From Arachnopeziza araneosa (taxonomy: Eukaryota > Ascomycota > Leotiomycetes > Helotiales > Arachnopezizaceae): a stretch of 64,000 nucleotides of DNA. The stretch spans positions 124,001 to 188,000 of the forward strand of contig QYAI01000004.1 of the NCBI GenBank assembly GCA_003988855.1, in the 5' to 3' direction. The notes under the pieces were generated by a model, which saw nothing but the letters and a program-made list of their open reading frames with translations, searched no databases and was not told the DNA's origin. Below are positions 1 through 11,700 of this stretch, one piece after another. The first letter of the stretch is position 1. Each line of letters begins with the position of its first letter. A program made the position numbers and the translations under genes.

Positions 1-101
1 AACCCATCCCTTTTCCATGCAACTTTACGCCATGCTAATCCCACATATAATTCCATGTCCCAAAGAATACAAAACTGTTTGTCTCGGTCAAGAGCTCAGC
101 G

Positions 102-1331
102 CTATGTGATTGGCACATTTTCATTTTCGTTCTCGACAGAGCTATTTTGAGGAAAACTATATGCTGCTGAACCAGGAAACTTCGATTCCACTTCGGGCAG
201 AGCGAAAGGCTCATCTCGTATCTTAACTTGGGGCACGATATTGGAAGAGCTAATGATGGTGCTCAACACTGGTCTAGATGGCTGTTCAATGCTACCAGAT
301 TTTGCGGCTTCTGAGGTAGCAAATTTGTCAACAGTTCCATCTAAGCTCCTTGACGATGATATGGAGATTGGCGGCGGCGGCTTCCGACTTCTTCTAACAG
401 CCACCGTGTCACTCGAGCTTGCTGACTCGGGACTGCTACTTCTCTCCCCGGACCGCGACCTGGGCTGTGTTGTAGATTTGGCTTTCGACTCCGCTCTCGA
501 CGTGGAAGAGAGTGCTTCGAGAGGAGACGGGGTTTCGCCTCGTTGAAGTTTCGCATCAACTAACCTCTCAGTAACTTGGCGGCTCAGAGGAGTGTTATCG
601 CCTGCTCTCCGACTGCCATTACTCCCAGCACGACTTCTATTTACTCTCTCTTTGCCTTCCATGACCTTTGCTGACGGAGGTGGTTGAAGCATCCACCTAG
701 TTTCATCTCGACTTGAAGGCGCCGTACTTACTACAGGTGGATGAAGGTCATTGACAGGTGGGTTCCGTGCTAAGTAATAAGAAGGCGGGGTCTCCTCCTC
801 TTTAGAAGGACCACTTCTGCTCAGTCGACTCTCTAAAAGACGTCCTGCCGAAGACCCTGCCTTCGCAATTGCATCCATGATTCTTTGGCCCGGACCCGGA
901 AAGTCGTGACCCCAGAGTGCTTCATCCTCTCTTTGATATCTCTTTCTATTCCATCCCTCGCCTGATATTCGAGATCCTTCGGTGACGGCTGTAGGACTGC
1001 TCGGGCCTTCAGAGCTCATTGTGAGGCTGCCAGCATAGCTACTACCCTGTCCCGCAGTATTCAGCGCCCTTTGACTACCATTCTTGCTCCCGCTTTTATC
1101 GTTTTTCTTGATCGTACCAGGTCCCATCACTATCTCCTCCGTCCAGTAAGGATTCGTATTGAATGGTGATGGGTGTCGGTATAAACCAGGCTGTTCTGTT
1201 TCCAACTCATGCTTCTCAGCTCGTTCACGCTTTGCTTGTGCCCTTGCCTTTCTTCGATGACTGATTTTGGCGCATGTACTGCATGAAAGAACATAGAATG
1301 CTACAGACTGGAGCGCAACGTCCAGGGACAT
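102..1331 (-). CDS. Conserved fungal protein with N-terminal hydrophobic segment, unknown function
   Basis: Single exon, 409 aa. The first about 20 residues are hydrophobic and end in a Cys-containing stretch (SCSTCAK), followed by a strongly basic Arg/Lys patch, which would suit a signal anchor or a lipid-modified N terminus. Residues 50-75 hold the motif PSPFNTNPYWTEEI followed by MGPG, which looks like the one conserved block; the rest is low-complexity, rich in Ser, Arg and Pro, and probably disordered. I do not recognise a catalytic domain. The ATG at 1331 is the first in frame and gives the hydrophobic start. The reading frame is long and uninterrupted, so coding is likely. Function cannot be assigned. 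Confidence 0.75.
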   Translation of the reverse strand: MSLDVALQSVAFYVLSCSTCAKISHRRKARAQAKRERAEKHELETEQPGLYRHPSPFNTNPYWTEEIVMGPGTIKKNDKSGSKNGSQRALNTAGQGSSYAGSLTMSSEGPSSPTAVTEGSRISGEGWNRKRYQREDEALWGHDFPGPGQRIMDAIAKAGSSAGRLLESRLSRSGPSKEEETPPSYYLARNPPVNDLHPPVVSTAPSSRDETRWMLQPPPSAKVMEGKERVNRSRAGSNGSRRAGDNTPLSRQVTERLVDAKLQRGETPSPLEALSSTSRAESKAKSTTQPRSRSGERSSSPESASSSDTVAVRRSRKPPPPISISSSRSLDGTVDKFATSEAAKSGSIEQPSRPVLSTIISSSNIVPQVKIRDEPFALPEVESKFPGSAAYSFPQNSSVENENENVPIT

Positions 1332-2775
1332 TTTGAAGGGAATTGAAGAGGATCCCAGGCTCAGGAACGAGATAATTATGAATGCATGAAAGTCGAGCTA
1401 GCCACTCCCCAAGTAGTGGCAGAAGTAAGGGTTTGTTACCCTTCTCGCACAGGTGGAATGAAGTCCTCTAAATGCTTCACCGGAATGTGGGATGGTGGGT
1501 CCACAGGATGCCAGTCGGAATAATCGTTCTGCACTCTTTAACGCCGGTCGAGAAGGTAACAAGTGCGCCTTGCTCCTACGTCGAAGGATGCGAATTGAGA
1601 AAGTCTGGAGTTAGGACTGCGCTGTACTGTCCTGTAAGCTGGACTGCGTTTCGCCTCCGGGAATCTGACGGCAGATGGATAATGTGGATATGATCTGCAG
1701 TGAACACGAATGTCTATCTCGTCGTTTCATCAATTGGCGTTTTTTAGGACCAAAATTTCCAAGTCGTAGAATAAAATTGTAATGTACAAATAGAGATGTT
1801 GTTGTTGCATAAAATGGAGAGGAGGGGGGTTTCGAGGGATGTTTAGCAGACCCAGGAAGTAAGTTAGTCCCTTAGTCCCTAGGATGAATGCGCACCTGGT
1901 CGGGGGGCGCTGCGGCGATCCAGACTTTCCTCCACAAATTCGCACGGCTCCGAGGATCAATGCAAAGGTGATGAAAATGAGACGTGGGCTTTTCTCGTGT
2001 TCTTCAATAATCTCACACCAAAATCTCAGATCTTTAAATACCAAGTGGCTTTTACCTGCGAAGGATGGAACTGGAACCCTACGCTTCAAGAAGGTGTAAG
2101 GACTCGTAATGTGAGACCTGACGGCGCAACCTTGCAGATGTGGCATGGGGGCGTGGGTGGGGTGAGGAGAGATCATAATTAGGGGAAAGTCATCCTTTAC
2201 CTCATGCCCTTCTCCCTATTGAAAGTCGAGAATCCTTCACGAGGAGTACACATCGCCTGCAGCAATGCTGGGCCAGATCATCTGAACTTTTCTATCGAGC
2301 ATGGCCGTCCAGACATATATCACAGGTTCGAGTCACGCACGCTAAAGATGTGATTGCACTGATGGGTTTGGTGTGGATTTTGCATGTGTTATGTTGTTTG
2401 CCAACCTTGGGACATGTCGCAAGAGGAAGCAGAAAGCAGACCTGTTGATACATGTATAAGGCGATCTTCTGAAGAAGAAATAGCCAGATCCCTCCCAGAT
2501 TTTGTCCCCAGAGGGTGCTGCCATCCATTTGATAACAGGTTACAAACGCCTTGTTGATGAAGCCATGAAAATCGAAATACAGTGGCTGGCCTATGCAATG
2601 CCGTCCAGCCCCCCAGATGCCAAATATGCAAGCACGGATGAACCCAAAGTGACTTCGTTTGCTATCAATGTATGTGAGAAGAAAGTGACGCCGCTAAGCG
2701 CAGAAAAGACATCTCAAAGACGCAAGAATAAACTTCAGAAGAAGTCGAATACGCGCGGTGGCAATGCTAGCCCAT
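1332..2775. other. Intergenic, no supported gene
   Basis: About 1.4 kb between two minus-strand genes. It must hold the promoter of the gene ending at 1331 and the 3' region of the next one. A 148-codon open frame on the minus strand (1730-2176) has no recognisable homology and odd composition. A GGTTCGAGTC sequence near 2323 resembles a tRNA B box but has no matching T stem. Confidence 0.5.
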
Positions 2776-4053
2776 TTAAGAGACCTCCCACTCAGAATCT
2801 TGAAGGTCTAGCTTCTCTTCATACACCTTGCCATTCTCTACATATGTGACCGTTGTCTCGTAGACTTGGCCAGGCTTCTTAGGGGTGGTGACAGGAGGAG
2901 GATTGTAATATTTCTTCTCATCGGCGGAAGTTAGATTGTTCTCGATGGATTTAGAGTTCTCCGCTGGGGTAGCCTTGGCACGATTCTTCTTCTCTTTTGT
3001 CTTGACCAGATTCCAGTTCTCAGATTCTTCAATAGCAATGCGAACTTGCTCCTCCTCCGACAAGGTAGAGACATCCTGAAGAGCGCTGCCAAACTCCTCG
3101 CTTTCGGAGAAGACGGTTTCAGAGGCGGAAGCTGCAGCGCTGCTAGACGGTTGATAGGTATCAAGGAGCTCAACTGGCTTTTTAGCTGAAGAGCTAACAT
3201 TGGTAGCCGCAGGAGCCCAAGCAGAAGTTGCAGATGCTTTTGATGCCATGAACGCGCTTCCATCCTTGGATGCTCTGCCCTCTGCCTCTCGTGCCGTGCG
3301 TCTTTGCTGCTCCATCTTGAGTTTACGAGCCTCTTCCTCTTGAACTCGAATGGCCTTAGCCTCCTGGGCCTTCTGACGATTTTGTCGTTGCTTTTTGGTC
3401 TCCATTGGCTCCACTGTCTTTGCTGCCTTTGGTTTTGGTGGTTGCGAAGAAGTTGTGGGTGCTAGAACTTTTAAGATGCCGGGAGGTGCAGCAGGTTTCT
3501 CGAGCATATCAGAAATATCTCCGCTGGCCACAGGCGAGGATGATGTCGTTGCGCTCAGGTCTGGGGAATTGGGCAGAGAATGGTCGTCGTCAGCGTCATT
3601 TGTCGATGAGAGTGCATTATCTGAGCTTGTCTCCGCGATCTGTTTCTTCTGAGCACGCACTTGCTTGACCGATTTAGGCCTGCTTGCAGCTTGCGATTTT
3701 GGGGCTGTTATTGTCCCGGATTTTGCTTGCGAGAATTGGAGTGCAAATTCCCGATTATTAAGCTCGTCGTCGCGGTCTGCGGTGTTTGTTACGGTACTTT
3801 CACGAACAGTCGTGCTCGCCTGTGCAGCTTTCTTCTGTTCATTCTGTCCTTTGTATTCTTGTTCACCACCAGTCTGACCTCCTTCTTTGCGAGCTTTCTT
3901 TGACTTTGGCTCTTTGACGTCAATACCTTTGCTTGTTTGTTTTTGAGGGATTGTGCGTCTGTTCTTATTCTTTCTTTGGTTGTTGACCCAGTAGAATGCA
4001 CCGCCCAGTGCCAAAACTGTTACCCATCCTACTACGGTGTTCGCAGAAGCCAT
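2776..4053 (-). CDS. Fungal protein with N-terminal membrane segment and charged coiled-coil region
   Basis: Single exon, 425 aa. Residues 5-23 (VVGWVTVLALGGAFYWVNN) form one membrane helix followed at once by a basic cluster, so a signal-anchored protein with a cytosolic tail is likely. The middle is low-complexity (Ser/Thr/Ala/Lys). About residues 210-260 are rich in Gln/Lys/Arg/Glu (KKQRQNRQKAQEAKAIRVQ) and would form a long charged helix or coiled coil. The last 30 residues (YETTVTYVENGKVYEEKL) look ordered and may be the conserved end. ATG at 4053 is chosen because it directly precedes the hydrophobic helix. No known domain recognised; function unknown. Confidence 0.75.
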   Translation of the reverse strand: MASANTVVGWVTVLALGGAFYWVNNQRKNKNRRTIPQKQTSKGIDVKEPKSKKARKEGGQTGGEQEYKGQNEQKKAAQASTTVRESTVTNTADRDDELNNREFALQFSQAKSGTITAPKSQAASRPKSVKQVRAQKKQIAETSSDNALSSTNDADDDHSLPNSPDLSATTSSSPVASGDISDMLEKPAAPPGILKVLAPTTSSQPPKPKAAKTVEPMETKKQRQNRQKAQEAKAIRVQEEEARKLKMEQQRRTAREAEGRASKDGSAFMASKASATSAWAPAATNVSSSAKKPVELLDTYQPSSSAAASASETVFSESEEFGSALQDVSTLSEEEQVRIAIEESENWNLVKTKEKKNRAKATPAENSKSIENNLTSADEKKYYNPPPVTTPKKPGQVYETTVTYVENGKVYEEKLDLQDSEWEVS

Positions 4054-4751
4054 GTCGACAACAATTGTCTACGTTGTGGGAAGCGAGAGTGTGTTGTTTT
4101 GGGATATGGATATTGTGGTTGTATCCGTTATCTTTTTGCTACTCGTCCACGAAGAAGTGTCCAAATGGCGAGTGTGGAGACAATTCGGAAGAAGATGCCG
4201 TCGCGAGTTTGGACAGACAGGAAATGAAACGAATGAGGGTTCAAATACTCTGCAGGCCAAAGATTGGAAGGCAAAGTAGTCATCTGCTGTCTGAGATGAG
4301 GTCAGGTCAAGTGAGGTCGTATTCCTCTCCTTGGAGACACGTCGCTTTCGGAATAATTGTCCGTTGGGAGCATTGCCTCGTAAACAAAAGCCAAGGATTG
4401 AAGAAGCACACTGTCCTAATGAATGAGGCTACGAAGACTCCCTCTCTCGTACCGCCTTCCTCTTGTGGTTGGTGGCTGGTGGCTGGTGGCTGATCACGGC
4501 TGTCGGTGTTTAGCAGGAAGGTGGGACTTGGAGGCGAAGCGGCCGCAGTGACCTTGCTGGCCATGTACCAGGGAATGAACAGATCTAAGACTCAAGAGTA
4601 TAGAGCACACGGCCTTTGGTGGTACAGAAATCGTTGGCAAAGAGCCCCTTTCCCCATTACTAAGAACCCTTTCTCTCTCGTTCTGAGTCTTGCCCCATTC
4701 AGTTCTATATATCGTCTCCCACACCGTGGTTACTCTTGAAACCCTTCAGTC
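4054..4751. other. Divergent promoter region, no gene seen
   Basis: About 0.7 kb between a minus-strand gene starting at 4053 and the plus-strand nucleoside hydrolase starting at 4752. Small open frames on both strands look like chance. A TATATAT stretch lies near 4705, about 45 bp before the hydrolase start. Confidence 0.5.
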
Positions 4752-6373
4752 ATGGAGCCTCTAAACCGAATCATCATTGATACGGACCCAGGTCAGGCTC
4801 GCTATGCGAAGCAGTTGATTTTTCTGACCATGGTATAGGAGTGGATGATATACTTGCTATCATGCTCGCCCTAGCTGCAAAACCTGAGGAACTGGAGATT
4901 CTTATGTTGTCCATAACTTATGGCAATGTAGAAGTACAGAGGTAAATGGCGGCCTAGCAGCTGCTATCAAGTTTGCTGACACTTCCCAAGCTGTTTACGT
5001 AACGCAGTTGCTCTGTTTCATGTTATTGAAAAAGAGAGAGAATGGAGAAAATCCAAGGGACGGCTTGAAGGTTTCGAGACCATGTTGAGCTCAAAACCTA
5101 TCATTGCTGTGGGTGCCGAACATCCATTGGAGGATGAGATTCTGATGGCTGACTACTTTCGTCCGCTTTCCTTGGCAAATTTACTTCGATGTTTTGCTAA
5201 TATTGATTCCAGATGGAGTAGATGGATTAGCTGGAGTCCATACAACTGTTTGATTACCAAGTTTATTTACATTTCCTTCCATGCTGACCGTAACAGCATC
5301 CTCATTTATCACCAGCAGATGCATGGAAAGCTTTGTTCCAACCTCGCCAGGCAAACGCAACTGCTGAGGAAATAGCCGAAGTAGATGCGCTTGCTACACC
5401 AACGACATCTTTCAAGGCTTCTCAAGTTCCAGCCCATAAGGAGATCCTCCGTCTTCTCAAGGAGAATCCACGTGATACCATCACTATTGTTGCTGTCGGG
5501 CCTTTGACAAACTTAGCTTTGGCTGCAGCAGATGATACGGAGACATTTCTCAGAGTTAAAGAAGTTGTTGTAATGGGTGGCGCTATTGATGTTTCTGGCA
5601 ATATCACCCCCGTTGCTGAATTCAAGTACGTCCTCCTTCCAACCATCGGATCAAGGTTTATCTACAGGTACTAACTCACTCCCAGTACATATGCGGATGC
5701 TGTAGCTACCGCTCGTGTTTTTGCTTTGACATCATTGAACCCTGCTTCAACCATGCCACCTCCTCCTCTCAAGATGTCTACGCTATCTGCTTATCCCAAG
5801 CAGCTTTCGAGACCCTTGAACCTCACTTTATTTCCGTTGGATGTTACAACTCCTCATCAGCTCCATAGATCACAGGTCATGTCGAAACTTGACCCTTTAA
5901 TCAAAGCTGGAAGTCCCTTAGCGGAATGGACAGCTGCGTTTGTTCACAGAACGCTGGAGAAGATCGAATCTCTCACACGTAAAATGCCAGACCCTGGTCT
6001 TGAGTTACATGATCCTCTTACAATCTGGTACATGCTGACCCGATCTGCACCTTCCTGGATGCTTGCACCAAAAGCCCCCGAGGACATTCGAGTTGAGACA
6101 GCTGGGCAGTGGACTCGCGGAATGCACGTGGTAGATCGACGAAATAGGAAGAAGGGAGCAGCGATAGAACAAATCAAGAGCCCAGGTGCTGTTGAAATCA
6201 CGAACCCAATGGAGAAACTGACAGTTGCAAATGCCGATGGTGAAAGCAATGATGCTCCTGGAGACAACGGAGGTTGGCTCAGTCAGACGAAAGGCAACCA
6301 GATCAACAGAATTGTTAGCAGCCCAGGAGAAGGCGCCTTTGGTCCATACCTATTGGAACGAATTTTCGGGTAG
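4752..6373 (+). CDS. Inosine/uridine-preferring nucleoside hydrolase
   Basis: Six exons: 4752-4791, 4839-4941, 4991-5160, 5213-5247, 5297-5625, 5686-6373; 454 aa. The family hydrolyses the N-glycosidic bond of nucleosides to ribose and free base in nucleoside salvage. The metal/ribose motif DTDPGVDD is at residues 10-17; further family marks are TYGNV, the HGVDGLAG block encoded by the 35-nt fourth exon, VAVGPLTNLALA and VVVMGGA. All introns are 47-60 bp and every phase closes. At 454 aa it is longer than the roughly 310-350 aa of bacterial enzymes because of a C-terminal extension of more than 100 residues, the form I associate with fungi. Substrate preference cannot be read from the sequence. 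It converges on LSM8, 300 bp away. Confidence 0.9.
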
Positions 6374-6673
6374 AGGAGCTGATTTGAAAGGATACTGAAG
6401 CATTTACTATGACAATAAATTGGCACGGAGGCATTAGATATGAACAGTATTGCTACATCGAGACAACAGGAATAGGACATAAGGATAACTTAAAATTATA
6501 CACACATCATGTATTGGGCGTCTGTCTACTTTCTTCTGACTCTTGCACCTGTTCTACATTGTGTTCTAGATACCCTGTTTTTTTGGGTCGAAGATGTCTT
6601 TTTCTCTGCAACGCCGAACATGCAGCATTATCTTTCTCGTGCACGATCACAAGACTACTACTTCATGGGTCTT

Positions 6674-7096
6674 TCATGAGTGCTTCACTCCTCCCACAAC
6701 TGCCCCTCTAACCTCAAGCCAATTGATTGAGTCATCCAGTTCTTCATCCACGAGACCTACGACTGCCACATTATCACCTCTGATCAGGTACAGTCCATGC
6801 GGGACTTCGCTTGAGGGCTCAGGATCATCTGGCGGTCTGATAATACGCTCGACGGTTTCCGAGAGAACCTATCAGGCTCATTAGCATAACCCAGTAGATG
6901 GTTTTCTATCGAAAGGACTTGCAAGATTCGTCTGCTGATCGCAAGTGAGCAAAACTCCGACGAGAGTTCTCGAATCGCTAGTAAGGACTAAGACCTTCTC
7001 TAACCAACTGTCAGAATTGGTTGTAAGCCTTGCAAGACCAAATAGAAACGGTGATAATAGAGGGGGCTTACTATTGACATAGCCTTGGAGAGACAT
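6674..7096 (-). CDS. LSM8: U6 snRNA-associated Sm-like protein LSm8
   Basis: Three exons on the minus strand: 7096-7072, 6999-6923, 6868-6674; 98 aa. LSm8 is the subunit that defines the nuclear LSm2-8 ring, which binds the U6 snRNA 3' end and acts in splicing and nuclear RNA decay. The Sm1 motif reads KKVLVLTSDSRTLVG followed by LLTCDQQTNLVL; the Sm2 motif is LIRGDNVAVVG. The tail ERIIRPPDDPEPSSEVPHGL is typical of LSm8 rather than other LSm proteins. The second intron (6922-6869) must start with GC (GCAAGT) to keep the frame and the TNLVL sequence, so it is a GC-AG intron with a GCTAAT-like branch site. It shares a 279-bp divergent promoter with VPS26. The family's usual length is about 95-100 aa. 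Confidence 0.93.
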
Positions 7097-7375
7097 CTTG
7101 TGCTTGATTTGCACTTGCGGCCAGCTACGCAGCGCGAAGGGCAAGTGTCTGCAACAGTCCGTTGTATTCTAGCTACCCGGACCTGCAATTTAGTCTTCTT
7201 TCCCTTGATGGTGGTAATGAGTTCCTGGAAGATCAAATTTGTCCGTGCTGTTGGAGAGGCTGCTGCAGAGCCTCGCGATCCACAAGCGACGACACCCCGT
7301 TTAAGCTATCAACTTGCGCGCCACTCAACTCTGCATTCCTACAGCTTACACGGCCGGTAGAATCCCATTCGCAGT

Positions 7376-8517
7376 ATGGCGTATTTCTTCTCTACCCCCG
7401 TCGACATCGATATTGTACTGGAGGATGGAGATGACCGGCAGATGGTAGATATGAAGACAGAGAAGGGTCGCAGGGAGAAGGCTCCACTTTACAAGGACGG
7501 AGAGTCTGTAAAGGGTGCTGTTACGATACGTCCAAAAGATGGGAAACGTCTAGAACATACAGGAATTAAGGTCCAGTTCATCGGCACAATTGGTATGTCC
7601 TGATTTGTCTTATGGCACCCTAAATGAAGCTGTCTGGGAATCTATCTCCCTAACTAACGCGAACAACAGAAATGTTTTTCGATCGCGGCAATCACTATGA
7701 GTTTCTATCACTTGGCCAAGAATTGGCAGCACCTGGAGATTTGCAGCACCCCCAAGCTTTCGATTTCAATTTCAAGAACGTTGAGAAGCAATACGAGTCC
7801 TATAGCGGTATCAACGTTAGACTCCGTTACTTCATAAGAGTGACCGTCTCCCGAAGGATGGCAGATGTGATTAGGGAGAAAGATATCTGGGTCTACTCGT
7901 ACAGAATACCCCCTGAAATGAACAGCTCAATCAAAATGGATGTTGGAATTGAAGACTGCCTCCATATCGAATTCGAATACTCGAAGTCAAAATACCACTT
8001 GAAGGATGTGATTGTTGGGCGCATATACTTTCTCTTGGTTAGACTGAAGATAAAGCACATGGAACTCTCAATTATCAGGCGAGAAACCACAGGAGCAGCT
8101 CCAAATCAATATAATGAGAGTGAAACGCTGGTACGGTTTGAGGTTAGTAGATGCCTTAGTGGTTTTAGTATCCTCCTAACGGCAAGCAGATTATGGATGG
8201 TTCGCCATCTAGAGGGGAAACAATCCCCATCAGATTGTTTTTAGGTGGCTTTGACTTGACTCCGACATTCCGAGAAGTCAACAAGAAGTACTCGACGAGG
8301 TATTATCTAAGTCTAGTGCTCATTGATGAAGGTATTCGTGATCCTCCTTTCCTCTCTCGTGTGTTGAACTGATATCCTTGAAGATGCAAGACGGTACTTT
8401 AAGCAATCAGAGATCGTTCTTTACCGTCAAGCACCCGAGATTGCAGCCAGTGCTGGTCAACAAACCCAAATTGCAGGCGCCCCCCCACCCGAAAGAGCTT
8501 CTATTCCTCAAGCTTAG
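7376..8517 (+). CDS. VPS26: Retromer subunit Vps26
   Basis: Four exons: 7376-7592, 7670-8142, 8190-8331, 8384-8517; 321 aa. Vps26 is the arrestin-fold subunit of the retromer core (with Vps35 and Vps29), recycling receptors from endosomes to the Golgi. The start MAYFFSTPVDIDIVLED, the block EKDIWVYSYRIPPE and the C-terminal YYLSLVLIDEDARRYFKQSE, with the last residues after intron 3, are family hallmarks spread across all four exons. Introns are 77, 47 and 52 bp and phases close exactly. The Ala/Pro/Gln-rich tail after FKQSEIVLYR is disordered, as usual in fungi. It is convergent with NUP120 (282 bp between stops). Confidence 0.96.
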
Positions 8518-8799
8518 ATAGAAGCCAACGGGACGACATACTAGTATTGACTACTTGTATCATAGATTTATTATACCTTTGGGGCCAAAGACAATAATCG
8601 ATTCATATTCACACTAGTAGATCTTCAAAATGTCTGTCATAGCCACGTATTAACTCACTAGAGCCATAATCGCAGATAGAGCAATGCAGTAGATGGAGTG
8701 CAAATTTACCCCATAAAATTCTTTAGGGTATTTAGTGTACAGCATCGTAAACAAAGAGTCCCAAGAGTATCAATAGTGGTTTGCACCACCTTGAACTAA

Positions 8800-11700
8800 T
8801 CATAATACATCCATCTCATCTCCTCCAGCAAATGCAAACTGGTTATTTTGTATGGCCGCAATCCGATCAAGCTCATCTTGATAACGTTTTCTCACATCAG
8901 CCAGCGTGACAACCTTCCGCTTTGGCTTCGCATGCTGATCACCAAGCTTCAATATGTTGACTCCTTTGGGTGTAAGCTCCTCAGTTAAGATCCATGCCTG
9001 TTTGGGATCGACGCAACTAAGTGCATTGATGAGAGAGATATACTGTTGTGTAACAGGAGTCTCGAGAGTATCGTCTCCTACCATTTTGTCTCCATCACCC
9101 GACTGCTGCAGTTTCTGCAACCTATCAAGTGAGATAGAAGCTGCTCCTCGGAAGTCACTGCGTTTGATTCGCCATGCATAGAGGATTTTGTGATATGGTA
9201 CACCAATTGTGACATCGACGATGTTCTGGCACTTCTGGAGGAGAATCTCGTCGACAAGATCTTGAAGTCCAATAAAGGGAAGATTAATTAGTTGAGAAGC
9301 ATGCGAGGATTCGCACATCTTGGCAATGAGAGTTCGGAGGGACGATACCTGAAGCGCTGTATCTGTAAAGAGAACAAGAACCGAGTGGGCGGTGTCAAAT
9401 TGGGCGGTGTTTAACGCAGCATTAAAGAGACGACTATGCATCTCAGTTCGTAGGTACGAGCTCTGGGTTTCACCTGTAGGTTTGAAAAACTGCAGAGACA
9501 GTCTGGCAAAATCGATTACGAAAGAGAAGTTCTTATCCTTGTCGAACAGTGCCACAATATGAGAATAATATTCAGGCAGCCCCGTATTCATGAGAGCTTT
9601 CTCAGTCTCGTCCAGATAGCTAGCACTATGGTATTCAAAACGCTTCATCGGGCGGGGATATGCTGCTGATAGTTAGCCTTTAATTTAATTATTTGTTCCC
9701 ATGTACACTTACACATTCCAAACGCAGCCTTCTTGAACAAAAAGGAAGCAGTAAGAGGATCGTTTGCTGCCAAATATGCCCTGCCCTGGATGTAGGTCGC
9801 GAAAGGATCACTGTCAGCAAACCTTGCAAATTCTATAGCTAGATCTACTCTATCTTGTTTAAGTAGAAAACTTTGAATAATTGTGGGTGATGTTTCATAG
9901 TGGCTTTTCGAAGCACATATGTCGAGAAGAATCACGGTGACCACGGAAGACATAGCCTCATTTTCTTGAAGATCAAAGCTAAATAGGTGACGGTGAACAC
10001 CTTCAAAGACGGTGACAGTCTCCACGTTAGGTGTGGCCTGTTTGATAAGAGAGCTCTTCTCCATCACAGAATTCGAGCGTTCTGTCTTTTTCAATGGTAG
10101 CGACAATTGAGTGCTTGAAAGCCAATGTACCAATTCGAGTCTCCTAAGCATTGCCATAAGTTTGCTAAAGACGGTCGCGGTATCGAAATCGATGCCGTCT
10201 TCTTCATGATTGATTTCCACTTCTACAAAAATCAAAAGGATGATCTGCTCTATACAGATATTTCGATGAAGTTCCGTAGTTTCTTGCACTCCTCTCATGA
10301 CTAATTTGTTGCCAAATTCTGCCAAAGGGTTTCCTTCCGATTGTCGATCAATGCTTTCAGTAGCATCTATAAGTTCCAACATGGCTTGGTACACGTCTAG
10401 TGTCAGCTTTTTGAAGTTGCCACCTAAGTTACTCCTGAGCTGCAAGTAATCATCATCTCCAACTTGGTTGGCAAAATCGCACTTCTCATAAATTGCTCGC
10501 ATTCTGACAGTCTCAGTCGTAGATGGTTCTTGAAATAGATCCTCTCGCAGCATTGACTTGCAAACTTTGACAAAGTTGTCTGGTAGTGCATCAACAAAGG
10601 TAGCAGCTGCGATTAGAGGGCGAGCAACCTTCTCAGTCTTCGCAGGCAAATTGTCGAAATTATGCCAGATTCGCTCCAGATTACTGCAATCGCGGATAGC
10701 CGTAACACCATCTGCTAGGACTACCCATGGCATTCTCCCTTCGGAATCAATAACAAGAGACATTGCTTCCCCGCGTTGTTTATCCAGCTCATCCAGAAGC
10801 CGAAAAAATCTCCTCCACTGAGTGTCAGTTCCAAGACGGAATTGGTTATAATCCATAGTACCGTCGGACGTACGACTAAGAGCAGCTGTTGAAGCTATTG
10901 CTGTACACATCCTTTCTGATAATGATCCTGTTTTACGAACACTATCCCTTCTTGAGCCCAATCCTCGCTCATAAATAGCTAGACCAGTTTCTAGAGTGGG
11001 ATTAGAAAATCTGCCCGGAGTGAGAATGAATTCTAGCCATTTGTCGGTGCTATCTGAAGAGTCTCCTGAAACGATAGTAGGGAGTGGTGTGTCACGAAGC
11101 GTTTCCGAAGACATAGCTTCCCAACCACTGTTCCAAGCATTACGAACCCGGGATACTGAGCCAGTCTGGAACTCAAGTTTATGAAGTCGATATGTTACAT
11201 TGTTCTTCCATAACGCCCATAAAGTCATCTTCTCGACACTTTCCTGGTCCAGAAGAACCATGAAATCCGCCAAGGTCCAGATATCAGATGTTGGAGCTTG
11301 TGGAACAAGAGCATTGTCTGGGAAGAGATCTTCGAGATCTAAATTTCCATCAATTGCTGGTCTGACATTCCAGAACTTGAATGCCCCTGCGCCCACAGGG
11401 GAGTAAGTAACGCAAAGAGCGCTCTCATCCCCATCACTGATGACCTTAACTAATTGTGATTGTGACGGATCAATGACTTTCTTCCTCTCGTCTTGCAGCT
11501 CTAATTCGGGATTAAGGATATCGCCAATATAAGCTACCTTTGAAGCAGATAAGTTCCAAATGCGCAATCGATGATCCAGAGAGACCGCAAATGCGTAGGG
11601 AGTACTGTCAATAATTGTAACTGGTGATGCTATTGAGGTTGCAGTTGATAACTCGACGTTATGACCACCGTAACGGGTGCTATTATTGCCTTGAAAAGAG

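Noticed and set aside
1730..2176. 148-codon minus-strand open frame
   Set aside because: No recognisable domain, odd composition, no convincing splice pattern; kept as intergenic.
2281..2350. tRNA-like B box (GGTTCGAGTC) on the plus strand
   Set aside because: The flanking bases do not form a T stem and no acceptor stem or A box can be placed at the right distance.
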